This document shows positions 51,031-61,569 of a stretch of 64,000 nt of DNA, piece after piece. The position numbers and the translations under genes were made by a program. The DNA is taken from assembly GCA_933228895.1 (NCBI GenBank), contig OW121848.1, positions 87,687,470-87,751,469 of the forward strand. Direction: 5' to 3'. The notes under the pieces are model-generated. The model made no database searches, had not been told where the DNA came from, and saw only the letters and a list, made by a program, of their open reading frames with translations. This stretch comes from Platycnemis pennipes (taxonomy: Eukaryota > Arthropoda > Insecta > Odonata > Platycnemididae). Numbering within the stretch: position 1 is the first letter of the stretch; each line of letters begins with the position of its first letter.

Positions 51031-52499
51031 GGTTTTTCGGGATGATGCGGCGTTCCGAGTGGCTTCCAGGGGGGTCGAAGGGGAGTTGGGGTAGAGGGCA
51101 AGCTTCGGTGGGTTCGCGTGAAGGCGGAATCAGCCTACCACGAAATTACCATACGACCGTCCGGGCGATCCTTTTCCCGATCCTCCCTCCCCAAATGCCT
51201 CCTCCTCCCGCAAGACGGAGAGGATGAGGGAGGAAAGGAGGGGACTGGGATACAGAGGTGCCCGCGGAATTCGCCAAAGCCGATGGATGGGAGCTGTTCT
51301 GCGGATCGCTCCTTCCCTTCAGAAATGCATTATGCTGCTTCCTCCCCCCGACCGCGAGTGTGTATCTCGTTGCCCCTCTCATCCCGACTTCATTCCTAAT
51401 ATCATCTGCTCTGCTTCTCGCTCGTTTTGTTTCATTGTTTTGCTCTTGTGGAATTGCCATTCGAGGAGCACCCTTCCAAGCTCGCTAGCCACGGGCATAT
51501 CCAGCCTTTTTTCGAGTTGGGTAATGTGGGATTTCGTGGGGGAATTTCCACGGGGTCACTTATTTATACTGTTGGAATGGCGAAAGGATGCAGGTATTAT
51601 TGTTCTTACTTGGTTCGTTGTCAAGGAGGGTAGGTTTTTATGGTGGATTCATTATCATTTTCGACTTTAAGATGCACCTATAACTATCTTCTTCTAACTA
51701 ACTATGCCTCTCTTCGCCCAAAATAAATCGCTTATCCATCCTCTTCCTCTTTGACCACACTGTCTTCCTTCAATGATCATTTTCAACTTTGGCCATTTTA
51801 TTCTCCTTTTTCCTTCGTCACTTAGTGCTTTCCCCAGCGGACAACTTTGAACTTCCTCCTGATTTTTTCAACAATTTTTCCTTACACATATTATCCTCAT
51901 ATTTATTTTCTGTCTACTTTACTTCTATGAATGGGTACAGCTAATAAGTAAAAACACAGTTCAATAATTAAGTTAAAATGTATAATAAAGTTGGATATTC
52001 CACGGCAAGGATAAGCTGTTTAGATTTATTTTTTTTCGTGTACAGATATTGTTGTGTGCCGGTGATTCCCTTCTCTCCCACCTTGAAGTCGCTCTTTCTT
52101 CTCCTCGACCCCATCCCGAGTAACGCTCATTGTTCCTTTTTTTATAGAATGATGCTGGTATTATGCTCTCATCGCGATGGAATTGCTCCGCATCCAGCGG
52201 TTTCAAGTGCTTAAACTGCAGTCGGAAGGGGAATGAGATGGGAATCCTACCTCCCCCGCGTTCTTCTCTCCACGTAACCCCGACCTCCCCTTTGTTTTGC
52301 CATTTTGAGTCCACTCGTTTGGGGGAACTCGTGCGCCTTGGAAACAAGTTATTGTTTTCGGAAAGCGATGCCGCGGGGGCGTTTCCCCGCGGATGCAATT
52401 CCGCCAACCCCGGCGGATCGTCATTTCTATCGCGCGACGCCCCGTGCCGCCTCATCCCTTGTCGTTTCCTTTTGGCTCTTACGGTTTGAATTGAATGTG

Positions 52500-52990
52500 G
52501 GGTCTTCTTTGCTCTCAATTATTCCCCTCCCTTCCCCCCTTAACCACCTCCCACCTCTCCTTCTCCGCCTCTTCACGGCGCGAGGAAAAAATACAGCTAT
52601 CCGGGTCCGTCCGTCTTTGTCTCTTTGCGACGATTTCCTTTTGTCTCCTCCAGAGTCGAGAGACGATGGCGCCTCTACCTTCCGCCTCACCCCTTCCACA
52701 CCTCTCTCATTCCTTCCATTTCCTTTCTGAGCCACGGCGGGGCTCTTATTTCCCTAATCGTTCGCCGTCAGAATTTCTATTCCGATCGCTCATTTCACGC
52801 CCAGCTTTAATTCGCCAGTCCCTCGCTCCCTTGCTCCGTCACGGTCTCCGCTCTTCCTTCCAACTCCTCCGCCGAGCTCTCATTTCATTGTTTTTCGTCG
52901 CCATCTTAGAGACCCCAGGCGTCGTTCATCTGCGTCGGTTATTATCTTTCTCCAAATCCTCTGGAGACCGACGGATCTTGTTGACTGTTG
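52500..52990. other. C/T-rich block in intron
   Basis: Pyrimidine-biased plus strand with 141- and 166-codon overlapping open frames of low information content. Not accepted as coding. Confidence 0.55.
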
Positions 52991-53274
52991 TCTGAGGAGA
53001 GGGAACGTGTCGTAAGGAGAAATAAAAGCAAGCGTTAATGTCAGGGTAGTATATTGTCTGCTTCATTGTCTGAAAACTGGCATGACTGTGAGAGGGGTGA
53101 GCGAAAATGTTGGTTCTCTGAGGCGCTTTTATTTGGGCCAGTGGTGACAGCCAGGCAATCGCCGCCGCCCCGGTGTTTGGAAAACGCCAACGCAAACATC
53201 TCCAGATTGTTTTCCCCTCCTCATCATATTTTGACTTGAATTACCCTTCCCTCCACAAAACGAAATTTATTTTT

Positions 53275-53435
53275 AAATTGCCCCGCCGTTCGATGCGCGA
53301 CAATTAACGTTTTGTGAGCTCGTTCTGATGTGGAGATTAATTTTAATTGCATGAATGAGAAAGCATGATTGGAATATGCATTATTAATGTCCCCGGCGAT
53401 CAATCAGGAGCCACTGAGAGCCAGATTTTTTTAAT
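53275..53435. promoter_or_regulatory. Candidate intronic enhancer island
   Basis: TGGAGATTAATTTTAATTGC, GCATGAATGAGAAAGCATGA and GGAATATGCATTATTAATGT sit in 90 bp of non-repetitive sequence. ATGCAT and ATTAAT words resemble POU and homeodomain sites. Sema-1a expression is neuronal, so such an enhancer would fit, but only cross-species conservation could support it. Confidence 0.25.
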
Positions 53436-53799
53436 GGCTGTCCTCCTCAAGGCTGAATAAATTTTGTCGGTCATACTGGAGCCGGACGGCTCGTTCTTTA
53501 CTGTAAAAGTGGGCTGGAAATTTACGAGGTGGACATAATTATTTCCGTGTAGAAGCGTAGTTGATAGTCTCACTCCCGGGAAACATTACCAAGATCGCCT
53601 TACGTACTAGATGTGAGAACACGTCGTTGGGAGAAAAAGCCTCCGGAAGGGTCTTCCGAAGGATATGCCCTTGATCGATGACTTCTGGGATGGACTGCCT
53701 CCTCTCTTCCTTCGCGGGTTTTTCTTCGAGACTCCTCTTTTTCCTTCCCACCCTAATTTCCACGAAGCGTCGACGCTGTGTGCATACATGCCTCCTTCC

Positions 53800-54130
53800 A
53801 GCCTCACGCACCCTCTTTCTCTCGCGTCTCCTCCGTCCGCGACTTCTCCTCCTCTCCCTCCCTCCTCCCTTTCTCCCACCCGTCACGCCTCATCACTCGA
53901 CGCCCCTTTCATTGGCCCGCACACGAAGTGATTTCAATACTGGTCTCTCTCTCTATCCATCTCTCCCCTACCGCCCACCACCTCCTCCCTTCTCCCTCCC
54001 CTTTGTTTTCCGCTCTCACGTACTCTCCGCCTTCAGAGCTCTTTCAATTTTCAATCCCCTCATCCTCCTCGTTTCAACCCACTTTCACACCCTCTCCCTT
54101 ACGTTTTGCGGATTCAATTCGATGTCAACT
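53800..54130. other. C/T-rich block in intron
   Basis: Strong plus-strand pyrimidine bias. Overlapping 134- and 153-codon open frames here are artefacts. Confidence 0.6.
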
Positions 54131-54639
54131 TCAGCGTGAAATAGTTCTGCGGCAAAAAAATTATATTCTGTCGCAAAATTGATAAATGTTACCAATTTAG
54201 TAGTCGCCGTCATGTGTACACATCTTCTATTTCTCTCCACTCTTCCGTATTCTTCTTAGGGAAGTTTTTTTTTCCTTGAAAAGTACCTAAAATCCTCTTG
54301 CGTCATAGCAGTCATGTTTCTGGGAGGCAGATCAAAATCGGAGGTCGGTAGGTACCGACTCGTCATGAAGTTCAATTTTTCTTTGCATAGATTTCTACGG
54401 ACGAAATTTTGCATTTAATCTGCATTTATTTGGACGAGTGATAAAATGATGTTCTTTGTCTGCCATATGACTGCTATAACTAAATAATTCCCTCGCAGGA
54501 AATATTTTACCTGGCATCTCGTTCATTTTTCCATGTGAAGGATTTATGTCGCAAACCCCGAGTGACTGCATTATTCTTCATGCGATTTAATGGTTTATGT
54601 AATAAGAAGTAATTGGATATCAAGGTTAACTTAAAATCC

Positions 54640-54960
54640 GGAAATTGAGCAAACCATGGGGTAATCGAGTCGAATGTGCAACAAAGATTACCCATAACTC
54701 AGCAATGAGAGTATTTAGGCCAAGTGAGGGGCATGGTAATCACCATCGGGAATATGGGAGGAAAGCAATCAGCCGATGCTTTCTTAACCATGTGATAGCA
54801 AATTACCTACAATGGAGCATTTATTCGAATGAGACTAATTTTGTTCCCTCGCAGCGAGCGTGAGCAAATTAAGGGCAGCTTAATAGAGGAACGCATTTCC
54901 CAGTGCCAATTACTGTTGTAATTTCAATGGTCATCTGGAGTATTACGAATCTACTCCTGT
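54640..54960. promoter_or_regulatory. Candidate intronic enhancer island
   Basis: Non-repetitive sequence with AGCAAATTACCTACAATGG, GAGACTAATTTTG, GTGAGCAAATTAAGGGC and GCCAATTACTG. The spaced AATTA/TAATT cores and low simple-repeat content distinguish it from the surrounding skewed DNA. This is motif-based inference. Confidence 0.22.
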
Positions 54961-56049
54961 ATTCCGTTTCTAATTTTCTAATATCCCCGCCATATTGCAT
55001 TTTCACTTATGGTTCTATTAATCTCTTGGTGAGGAAGGTCAGTTGTCCCAGCGGAGTTTACCGAATCTACTTTATCCCATTCTTCTGATTCACGTTGCCT
55101 CTACCCACTTGTGCTAAGTTCGTCTTTGCTTTTTCATTGTTATCCCATCTCGTGTATCTCTCCAGTTTTTCGAATGAAGCCTCCCTTATTTCGCGGGATT
55201 TTCAACCCATCATTATTTTCTTACTCGAATATCCATAGCATGACGCGCTTGATTTCGTTCGTATTCTCGCTCTCTTCCCTCTCCTACCTGATCATTTCCC
55301 TTTTCGTACTCTTTTGACTCCATTATCTCGCCGGCAGATATTTCGACGGGTGACGGCCGCCATCTTGAGATCATTTCCCGCTTCCTGATATTAGTGTGCT
55401 CCGCTCAAGAGCCTATACTCTGAGGTTCTCCGTCTTCAACCCATTCTCCTGTCCGTCTCTCCCCTCAACCGCCCAAAGCCATCGCGTGGGCGAGAGCACG
55501 CAAACCATTCATCGCATCCCCCATGAGTCACAAGTGTTTACGCGTGATTTTTAGGCGCAACTAGGACCGGGACTGGAGATGAGATATCGCTCTCTGCGGC
55601 CGAAGGGAAAGGTGGGATATGTGTCGTGTGATGGGAGAGGTGGGTGGAGTTGGGGGACTTTAACGGTGAGTGGCGCGAGCGATAACTAAGGATGGAAGTC
55701 CTTGGCCGCCGAAAGGGGGAAAGCCGTTTAAGAGTGGGGATTAATTGGATTTTCGCATTGCGATCATGGAAACCGGGTGGGGGTGTGGTTGCAGTTTCGG
55801 CCGTGGAAGGGGCCAAGAGGAGGAGGCTCCCTTTTGGAATGGTTGGGGGGAGGAAGTGGTTGGTCGAGTGCAGCATCCACGGGAGAGGGATGGTGCTGCT
55901 CAAAACCGTGGAGATGCGGTTGGGCTCCGCCCGGGAGGGGTCGAAGGGAAAGACGAGGCCATTTTCTCTGGTTGCAGCGAGGGGCAGTGGTGGAGAGGGG
56001 ATTGGGCGAATGAAACTGAATCGTAGGAGAGGGCTTTCTGGTTGCTGAC

Positions 56050-56370
56050 TTTTTGCAAACGAAGAGATTTGAATTTATCTAGATCCACCGCTAGGCTAAT
56101 CCTGTGACAGTTAAAGGGATTATATTCCGCCCTGGGATGGCGAGATAATGCCCTTTCTCCAAATAAATTTTCAATCTTTAACGCCATAGAGGAACCGGGC
56201 AAAGCACATTGAGATATTTCGCTGGCTCGTTTGCTGGGGATTCTTGTGGTCATTCGACGGTTTTCTGATCCATTCAACGCCTAAATCAAACGCCAAATTA
56301 CAGCGACATGCATGAAATTATTCGGCTAATAAATGTAACCATATTCTGGGATTATAAGTATGGGAGGCCA
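56050..56370. promoter_or_regulatory. Candidate intronic enhancer island with Otx-like sites
   Basis: GGCTAATCCTGTGACAG and AAAGGGATTATATTCC place two K50-type homeodomain (Otx/Bicoid-class TAATCC) words and a Meis/Hth-type TGACAG within 35 bp. Downstream are GAAATTATTCGGCTAATAAA and ATAATTTTCGCC. No coding or repeat signal explains the segment. Confidence 0.25.
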
Positions 56371-56399
56371 TCGACATAATTTTCGCCACTAAGGTTAGA

Positions 56400-56520
56400 T
56401 TAGTATTTGGGGAGGGGAAGGATTGGCATGGCACTGAAAAATCTACCACTCCCGGAATTCAAAACCGAGTGTTCGGGGTGAGAAGCCAGTACTCCATCCA
56501 TCGCACCAGCCCCAACTCTT
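56400..56520 (-). mobile_element. tRNA-derived SINE (family A, second copy)
   Basis: On the minus strand, GGCTGGTGCGATGGATGG (box A region), GAGTACTGGCTTCTCA and GGTTTTGAATTCCGG (box B region) are followed by AGTGGTAGATTTTTC. This parallels the copy at 50285-50515 (GCAGTGGCAGAGATTTTTTT after box B). The downstream body differs, so it may be a subfamily or truncated. Confidence 0.55.
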
Positions 56521-56742
56521 TTATTTATTGTTCTTAATCATCTATTCTTCACTCTTGAAACCGAACACCTTCGAATGTGAAGATGCTCAGAAAAATCATG
56601 TAGTTGCGTATGAAACTTCATGACATTTTGGAATTCATGCCATCTTCCTGGATTCTTCTCAGTGAGTTAAATCTTTCGTAGGGACCCGGATATGGAATGC
56701 CTAGTACATACAATCTTTCACGAATGACTGTCGATACCCCTA

Positions 56743-56930
56743 TTCAAGGATTACAAATTAGCCGCGAAAAGCATTAAAGGAGTTGCCCAATTTTTCCAAA
56801 GGTAAGATTTCCACCTAGGAAAAAAATCATCCACTTTGACCGGCAATCGAATCAGGTGAATCCGGGTTCGAATTCCGATCTAATTGGATGATTTTTTCTG
56901 TTAAAATCTTGTCACTAAATTCCCCTTTGG
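56743..56930 (+). mobile_element. Second inverted-repeat, tRNA-like element
   Basis: This copy aligns with 29385-29625 along its length: AGCCGCGAAAA, GGAGTT-CCC, AAGATTTCCAC, then AAAAAAATCAT. It continues TTGACCGGCAATC and box B TCCGGGTTCGAATTCC, with the right flank GGATGATTTTTTCTGTTAAA. Compared with the 29-kb copy it lacks about 60 bp that include box A. The left arm (AAGATTTCC to AAAAAAATCATCC) and right arm (GGATGATTTTTT to AAAATCTT) are inverted complements. Confidence 0.6.
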
Positions 56931-57757
56931 AAGCAAAGGAGTACGCACTTGGGACTAGTGCATCACAAGAGATAGGTACTTCTGAATCGCAGTGCATCGA
57001 TGGTACTGATGTTCAGGTACATACATCTTTTGAGTTTTGTCCATGAGATGGAAGAAAACTGATATCTCAATCTTCGACTAGTATGTCATTTTTTTCACCC
57101 CCTGCATGAGAAATTTTGACGCCGATCCGAAACTTTGCTGACTTTTTCGTTGTCGCAAGAAAGATTGAGGGAAAGGAAAGAGGAGAGGAGTGAAGGGAAA
57201 GGTGGAAAGGAGAAGGCTGAACATGGCGGTATGAAAAAAATATTTCTTTGACCTTGTATCCTGTCTGCATGTCAACCCTTTAAGTTCCTTCCTCGTGCAC
57301 TCTGAGGCTTCAACTTTTCCTTTCTCCTTCATCTCCATGCTCCCTCTCTCATCTGTCTCCTTGCGGATCAAGTGGGCGCCACCGGCTGTTTTCTACCCTT
57401 GATATTAAACTCTCTCTCCGTCCCCGTCACCGTTCCAGTCCTCCTCACCCGAGTCCGGAGGAATAAGATGAAAGCCTTCAAGTCACCGAGCCCTTGCGCT
57501 GTATTTTGAAACACTGAATCTTTCGGGGACTTGGGAGACAATTTCCGTGCTATTCTCTCGATAGTAGCGTTTTTTTCTATTTCGCTCTGTGCATAAGCCT
57601 GTTACTATTTGGTAAGCGACGAAAGACTTTTATTTGTTAAAATGAGTAGAGAATGCTCCTACGTGATTAGTATCTGCTATTTCTTAGTATTTTTCTCATT
57701 TTTCATTGACGGGTTAGAAGTTAAATGGATAGTCTCTAGAACGTGGAGGTATGTGGT

Positions 57758-57786
57758 GTTTGTTCCTTGGCAACGAAGGAACAAAC
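57758..57786. repeat. Perfect 11-bp hairpin with X-box-like centre
   Basis: GTTTGTTCCTT and AAGGAACAAAC are perfect complements around a seven-base loop. The left arm plus loop reads GTTCCTTGGCAAC, which has one good RFX/X-box half (GGCAAC). It lies in a 97-codon frame (from the ATG at 57642) that has no recognised family. Confidence 0.6.
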
Positions 57787-59692
57787 GTCACGCCTTCAGA
57801 AGCAAAACCTATACTGTTCGACGTGATCCTGGAGAAACGTGTGGGAGTTCGTGCATTTCAAAATGGACAGCTCCTATAGGGATCGAGGGAAGTTTTCCAT
57901 TTCGAAAGTCAAGTGTTCGAAAGCTGCTGCGTCTCTGATCACGGCAGGAAGTTTCACGTTGTGTTGAGGGCGAAATGAAAGGGGGAAGGTGCGGAATATT
58001 TCCAAAATCTCTCTCGCAACGCTCTTGGCCACTTTTTGATCCCTTTTTTTCTCTCCTCCCACACCCAAGTATTCCTGCGGCGCAGATACATTGTCGATTA
58101 GTTTCTTGGAGTGTGTGGGTTAGGGGAAACTTGAATCCCCAGGAAGTTCCAGGAGTTCAGAGGGAGAAGAAAGAAATGGGAATGAGGTTGGGGGTGTCGA
58201 GTCGCACTGGCTCCCGAAGTAGTTCGGCCCCTTGCCATCTGATTGAGCAATAAAGATCGGCGGAGAAAGGGATCGAAGGGGGCGAGCGGGGGTGGACGGC
58301 CTGTGGTCAAGGGGTCGGGGAGCGGAGGAGGGAGCAACCCTAGTACAGGGAACGGGAGCGAAAGTGCTGAATTTGCGAAGGAAGTTGGCGAGCGAGGTGG
58401 TCAGCGCGGGGGAGGAGGATCGAAGTCGTCTCCTTCTCCTCACATTCCCGAAGGTGTAGCAGTTTTTCCCGGAACGCCCGAGTTCCCTTGATTTCGAAAT
58501 ATGAATCGGCTCCCGTAAGTTATTGTGATTTTTTTTCCATTTGGTGGCCGTGACGAGAAGATAACCAGGTGGTCCAGCGACATTGGAGGTTAGAGTGGAC
58601 AAGAGACACCCCATCACCACGACTTAGCCTCTGTAGATTGTGTTCCCCATTTTCGTTCCTAGAGATTAAATTAAATTATCAATCACCACATAATTTGTTT
58701 TTGTCATCCTAAACATCGATAAATACCAACTAAGATGTAGTTGAAGCCTTTCAAGGCCATCACTCAAGTTAAGGTTGCCCTTCTCGGTTATTGTGCTCTA
58801 TATATATTGCTTGTTTTCTGTCTTTAAAATGATGGTGAATCGCATTAAAAACTTTTAGTTCATTATTAAATTGCTATGTTTGTCTAGATTCTATGAAGTT
58901 TCATACGATTGCTAGTAGGCAATGTTTTACAAATTGAATTTTTATGCATAATAACGCATTTCATTTTTAACTGTTCCCCTGTTTTGTTGATACGACATTT
59001 CCTCAGGACTGCCCCCCTCATGGAAAAGATATTTCTTTCTCAATTTGAGATGGAAGTAGCCTCAACACTGACCGTGAAATGTTTTAGTTATGGGTTAAGA
59101 GTGAACTTTTGAATTTTCAAATCAAGTGAAATGATGAATGCAACACGCATGAATAATGCCTTTAATAGTATTGTAGTGAAGGAAAAGGGAGTCAATGGCC
59201 CACTTTTCACATTCTCACTTGAGAATGTTGTACCACGTGATCATATTTTAGGCTATAGTATTTGATTATGATTAATTTTTTAATATTCCCATATGCAAGA
59301 CCAGCTCTGAGTTTTTCATGCCCTCATCCTCCTCTTCACATACTCTACAACGACTTTAAGTTATACTACATCAGAGATATTTGATTTTTGGAAGCATTTG
59401 ATTATTGGAACACCGTAATCAGCTGGCTAACCAGAATGTTTTATGGACATAAATTGATAAAGCCTGACTCAGATATTGAACAATCATTATGCTATTATTC
59501 AGCATTTTTATTTTTAAAATGGTTTCTTTGGATGAGCCCATCTTATTTATGAACAAGAAACACTGTGAGTGTCAAGTTTCACTTCTTACCCTAAAACTCT
59601 TTGCTTATTTTATCTCATTCACCTCAAGAAATATCTTGTGTTACTATTAGGTTGAGGAATCTAATTGTCATTGTTTCTTATTTAATTTACAG

Positions 59693-59780
59693 GGTGGAGA
59701 GTATGAAGTAGAAAAGGACTATGAGGGTCGTGGCCTTTGCCCTTATGACCCAGATCACAACAGCACTGGTGTTTATAGTG
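59693..59780 (+). CDS. Sema1a: Semaphorin-1a, sema-domain exon 2 of window
   Basis: The translation begins GGEYEVEKDYEGRGLCPYDP and ends HNSTGVYS plus one base (phase 1, completed as Glu by the next exon). The acceptor is TTTACAG at 59692 and the donor is GTATGT from 59781. The G-x-CPYDP block is a hallmark of the sema domain, and NST is a potential N-glycosylation site. This is the first of five closely spaced exons after the 19 kb intron. The frame is intact, with no stop or frameshift. Confidence 0.95.
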
Positions 59781-60095
59781 GTATGTATGATTTTAAACTT
59801 AATACAATGTAGGTATAACTCTTCAAATGAAAATTTAGTTGTAATTTTCAAAGAAATAGAGTATTATAAGGATTCATGGGTGAATTAAATCATGGATTGA
59901 CTTTCTTCATCTCCATCCTCTTCTGCACATTTACATATTAACTTGAGTTTCCCTGTCTCCAGAAAATTTCATTTAGAAAGTACCAATTCAGATTATCAAT
60001 TCACAATGTATCATTTTGCTTTAGTAGATGTAGTTTCATATTTGTTTGTGAAGTTGTTATCTAATGTAAGTTATTTCTTTCTTTAATTCTCACAG

Positions 60096-60200
60096 AAGGA
60101 GAGCTTTACACTGCCACAGTGGCAGATTTTTCTGGCACCGATCCATTACTTTATAGGGAGCCTCTGAGAACAGAGCGTTCAGACTTGAAGCAATTAAATG
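60096..60200 (+). CDS. Sema1a: Semaphorin-1a, sema-domain exon 3 of window
   Basis: With the carried base this exon reads EGELYTATVADFSGTDPLLY and then REPLRTERSDLKQLN, ending in phase 1 (AAT-G before GTAAGT). The TCACAG acceptor ends at 60095. The sequence ADFSGTDPLLYR followed by RTERSDLKQLN is characteristic of semaphorin propeller blades and very close to insect Sema-1a as I know it. The preceding intron is 315 bp and the following one 209 bp. Confidence 0.95.
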
Positions 60201-60409
60201 GTAAGTTTTTGGCACAAAATGCTTATCCTAATGTCACTGAATCTTAGAATGAATTATACATTATATGTTGGTATAATTAGAATTAGTTGAATTTGGCTAA
60301 GATGTGTATAAAAAAATTTCTTTTCCCTCATATGATGATAAAGTTGAATTTCCTTATTTTTTGTAACTTATGATTATTTAATATAATTATGTCATTCACC
60401 CTCTTGCAG

Positions 60410-60498
60410 CTCCAAACTTCGTCAGCTCTATGTCATATGGAGACTTTGTGTTTTTCTTTTTCCGAGAAACAGCTGTAGAGTACATTAACTGTGGGAAG
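60410..60498 (+). CDS. Sema1a: Semaphorin-1a, sema-domain exon 4 of window
   Basis: With the G carried from the previous exon it reads APNFVSSMSYGDFVFFFFRE and then TAVEYINCGK. It starts after CTTGCAG at 60409 and ends in phase 0 before GTGAGA. The FFFFRE-TAVEY segment is the conserved semaphorin motif that usually reads VYFFFRE-A-E, and the cysteine in NCGK is conserved. The following intron is 174 bp, the shortest in the cluster. Confidence 0.95.
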
Positions 60499-60672
60499 GT
60501 GAGAATAGTTCTGTATTTTTAGGTTCTTCATATCATGTCTATAGTACTGTGTATACTGTGCCTCAGTAGTTTTATTTTAATAACTCTCTTCTCCAATTTG
60601 TTTCTCCTGAATATGAAGTTGGCTGTCTTTTTTTCCCTTTGTTAATGTGTACAAAACTAATTTCCATTCCAG

Positions 60673-60814
60673 ACTGTATATTCCCGAGTGGCCCGGGTTT
60701 GCAAGCATGATAAAGGGGGTCCTCATCAATTTGGTGATAGGTGGACTTCTTTTCTTAAGTCTCGTCTCAATTGCTCAGTTCCAGGAGATTACCCATTCTA
60801 CTTCAATGAAATTC
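60673..60814 (+). CDS. Sema1a: Semaphorin-1a, sema-domain exon 5 of window
   Basis: This exon encodes [20 protein letters not shown], then [20 protein letters not shown] and PFYFNEI, with one base left over (phase 1). RVARVCK-D-GG, W-x-F-K-RLNC and FNEIQ (Gln completed by the next exon) are canonical sema motifs. NCS is a potential glycosylation site that overlaps a conserved cysteine. The acceptor is CATTCCAG at 60672 and the donor is GTAAGT at 60815. Confidence 0.95.
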
Positions 60815-60910
60815 GTAAGTTTTTACATTTTAAAGTCCCTTCAAATATTTGTTTAGTTAAGATATTTCATTAAAAATTCTATATTGCTATTATTATCAAT
60901 CTACTGGTTA

Positions 60911-60960
60911 GGTTAGGTTTCAATAGAATATCCCAGGTTAGGTTTCAATAGAATATCCCA
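60911..60960. repeat. Tandem duplication, two identical 25-bp units
   Basis: Two consecutive identical copies begin GGTTAGGTTTC and end ATATCCCA, inside the intron between the fifth and sixth exons in the window. A further GGTTA precedes the first unit, giving a short TTAGG-like phrase. The TTAGG resemblance to insect telomere repeats is probably coincidental at this length. Confidence 0.95.
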
Positions 60961-61177
60961 ACTCCTCTGTTCATTTGCCAACCGTCCCCACATTACATAA
61001 ATGTTCTAAGATAAAAATAGGAATAAAATGAAAATTGATGCTCTCCAACTAATTCAGAATATGATGGTATGGATCCAGTGCATTTCTGCCATGTATTTGA
61101 TAACCGATGTAGAATTTCAATCAGGCTTTAAATGCAGCACCGAGAATGAGTAATTGCAAAATAATAATTCCTTTCAG

Positions 61178-61526
61178 AGTCAACTAGTGAAATAATAGAG
61201 GGAAAGTATGGAGATCACAAAGCAAAACTCATCTATGGAGTGTTTACCACACCCATTAACTCCATAAGTGGCTCTGCAGTTTGTGCTTTCACAATGGATG
61301 ATGTACTAGATTCCTTTGAAGGACCATTTAAGGAACAGGAAACTATGAATTCTAATTGGCTTGCTGTACCAGTTACTAAAGTTCCAGAACCTCGCCCAGG
61401 CCAATGTGTAAATGACTCGAGGACCTTACCAGATGTAACAGTCAATTTTGTAAAATCGCATGGTCTGATGGATGAAGCTGTGCCTGCTTTCTTTGGATTG
61501 CCTGTTGTCATTCGGATCAGTATGCA
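61178..61526 (+). CDS. Sema1a: Semaphorin-1a, sema-domain exon 6 of window (last seen)
   Basis: This is the longest exon, 349 bp. It completes Gln with the previous exon and encodes STSEIIEGKYGDHKAKLIYG, VFTTPINSISGSAVCAFTMD and onward to AVPAFFGLPVVIRISM. It stops after CA at 61526, phase 2, before GTAAGT. SGSAVCAF, FKEQETMNSNW, PEPRPGQCVNDSRTLPD and NFVKSHGLMDEAVP are class 1 semaphorin motifs; NDS is a potential glycosylation site. The next exon should begin with one base completing Gln or His and continue the sema domain. I did not find it before 64000, so the gene leaves the window inside an intron of at least 2.5 kb. Confidence 0.95.
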
Positions 61527-61569
61527 GTAAGTTGTTATCTTGTTTTATAAGATTATTTTAGACACTTAT

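Larger units (their letters stand above)
40727..59692 (+). other. Large Sema-1a intron (about 19 kb)
   Basis: This intron runs from the GTAAGT donor at 40727 to the TTTACAG acceptor ending at 59692. Joining the flanking exons keeps the sema frame (RHYRFK followed by GGEYEVEKDY), which agrees with the family and suggests no exon is missing. It contains LINE remnants, tRNA-like elements, a tandem duplication, a CpG-rich segment near 46.0-46.8 kb, G-rich tracts near 51 kb and several AT-rich islands. Stretches not listed separately (for example 44-45 kb, 47-49 kb, 51.5-52.2 kb and 58.6-59.6 kb) show nothing I can name. No convincing nested gene was found on either strand. Confidence 0.85.

Noticed and set aside
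60906..60945. An interstitial TTAGG telomere repeat
   Set aside because: Only one or two adjoining units occur, and they are part of a 25-bp tandem duplication, so chance is likelier.
61233..61511. A 92-codon minus-strand frame over the last exon
   Set aside because: It is the antisense shadow of a well-supported sema-domain exon.
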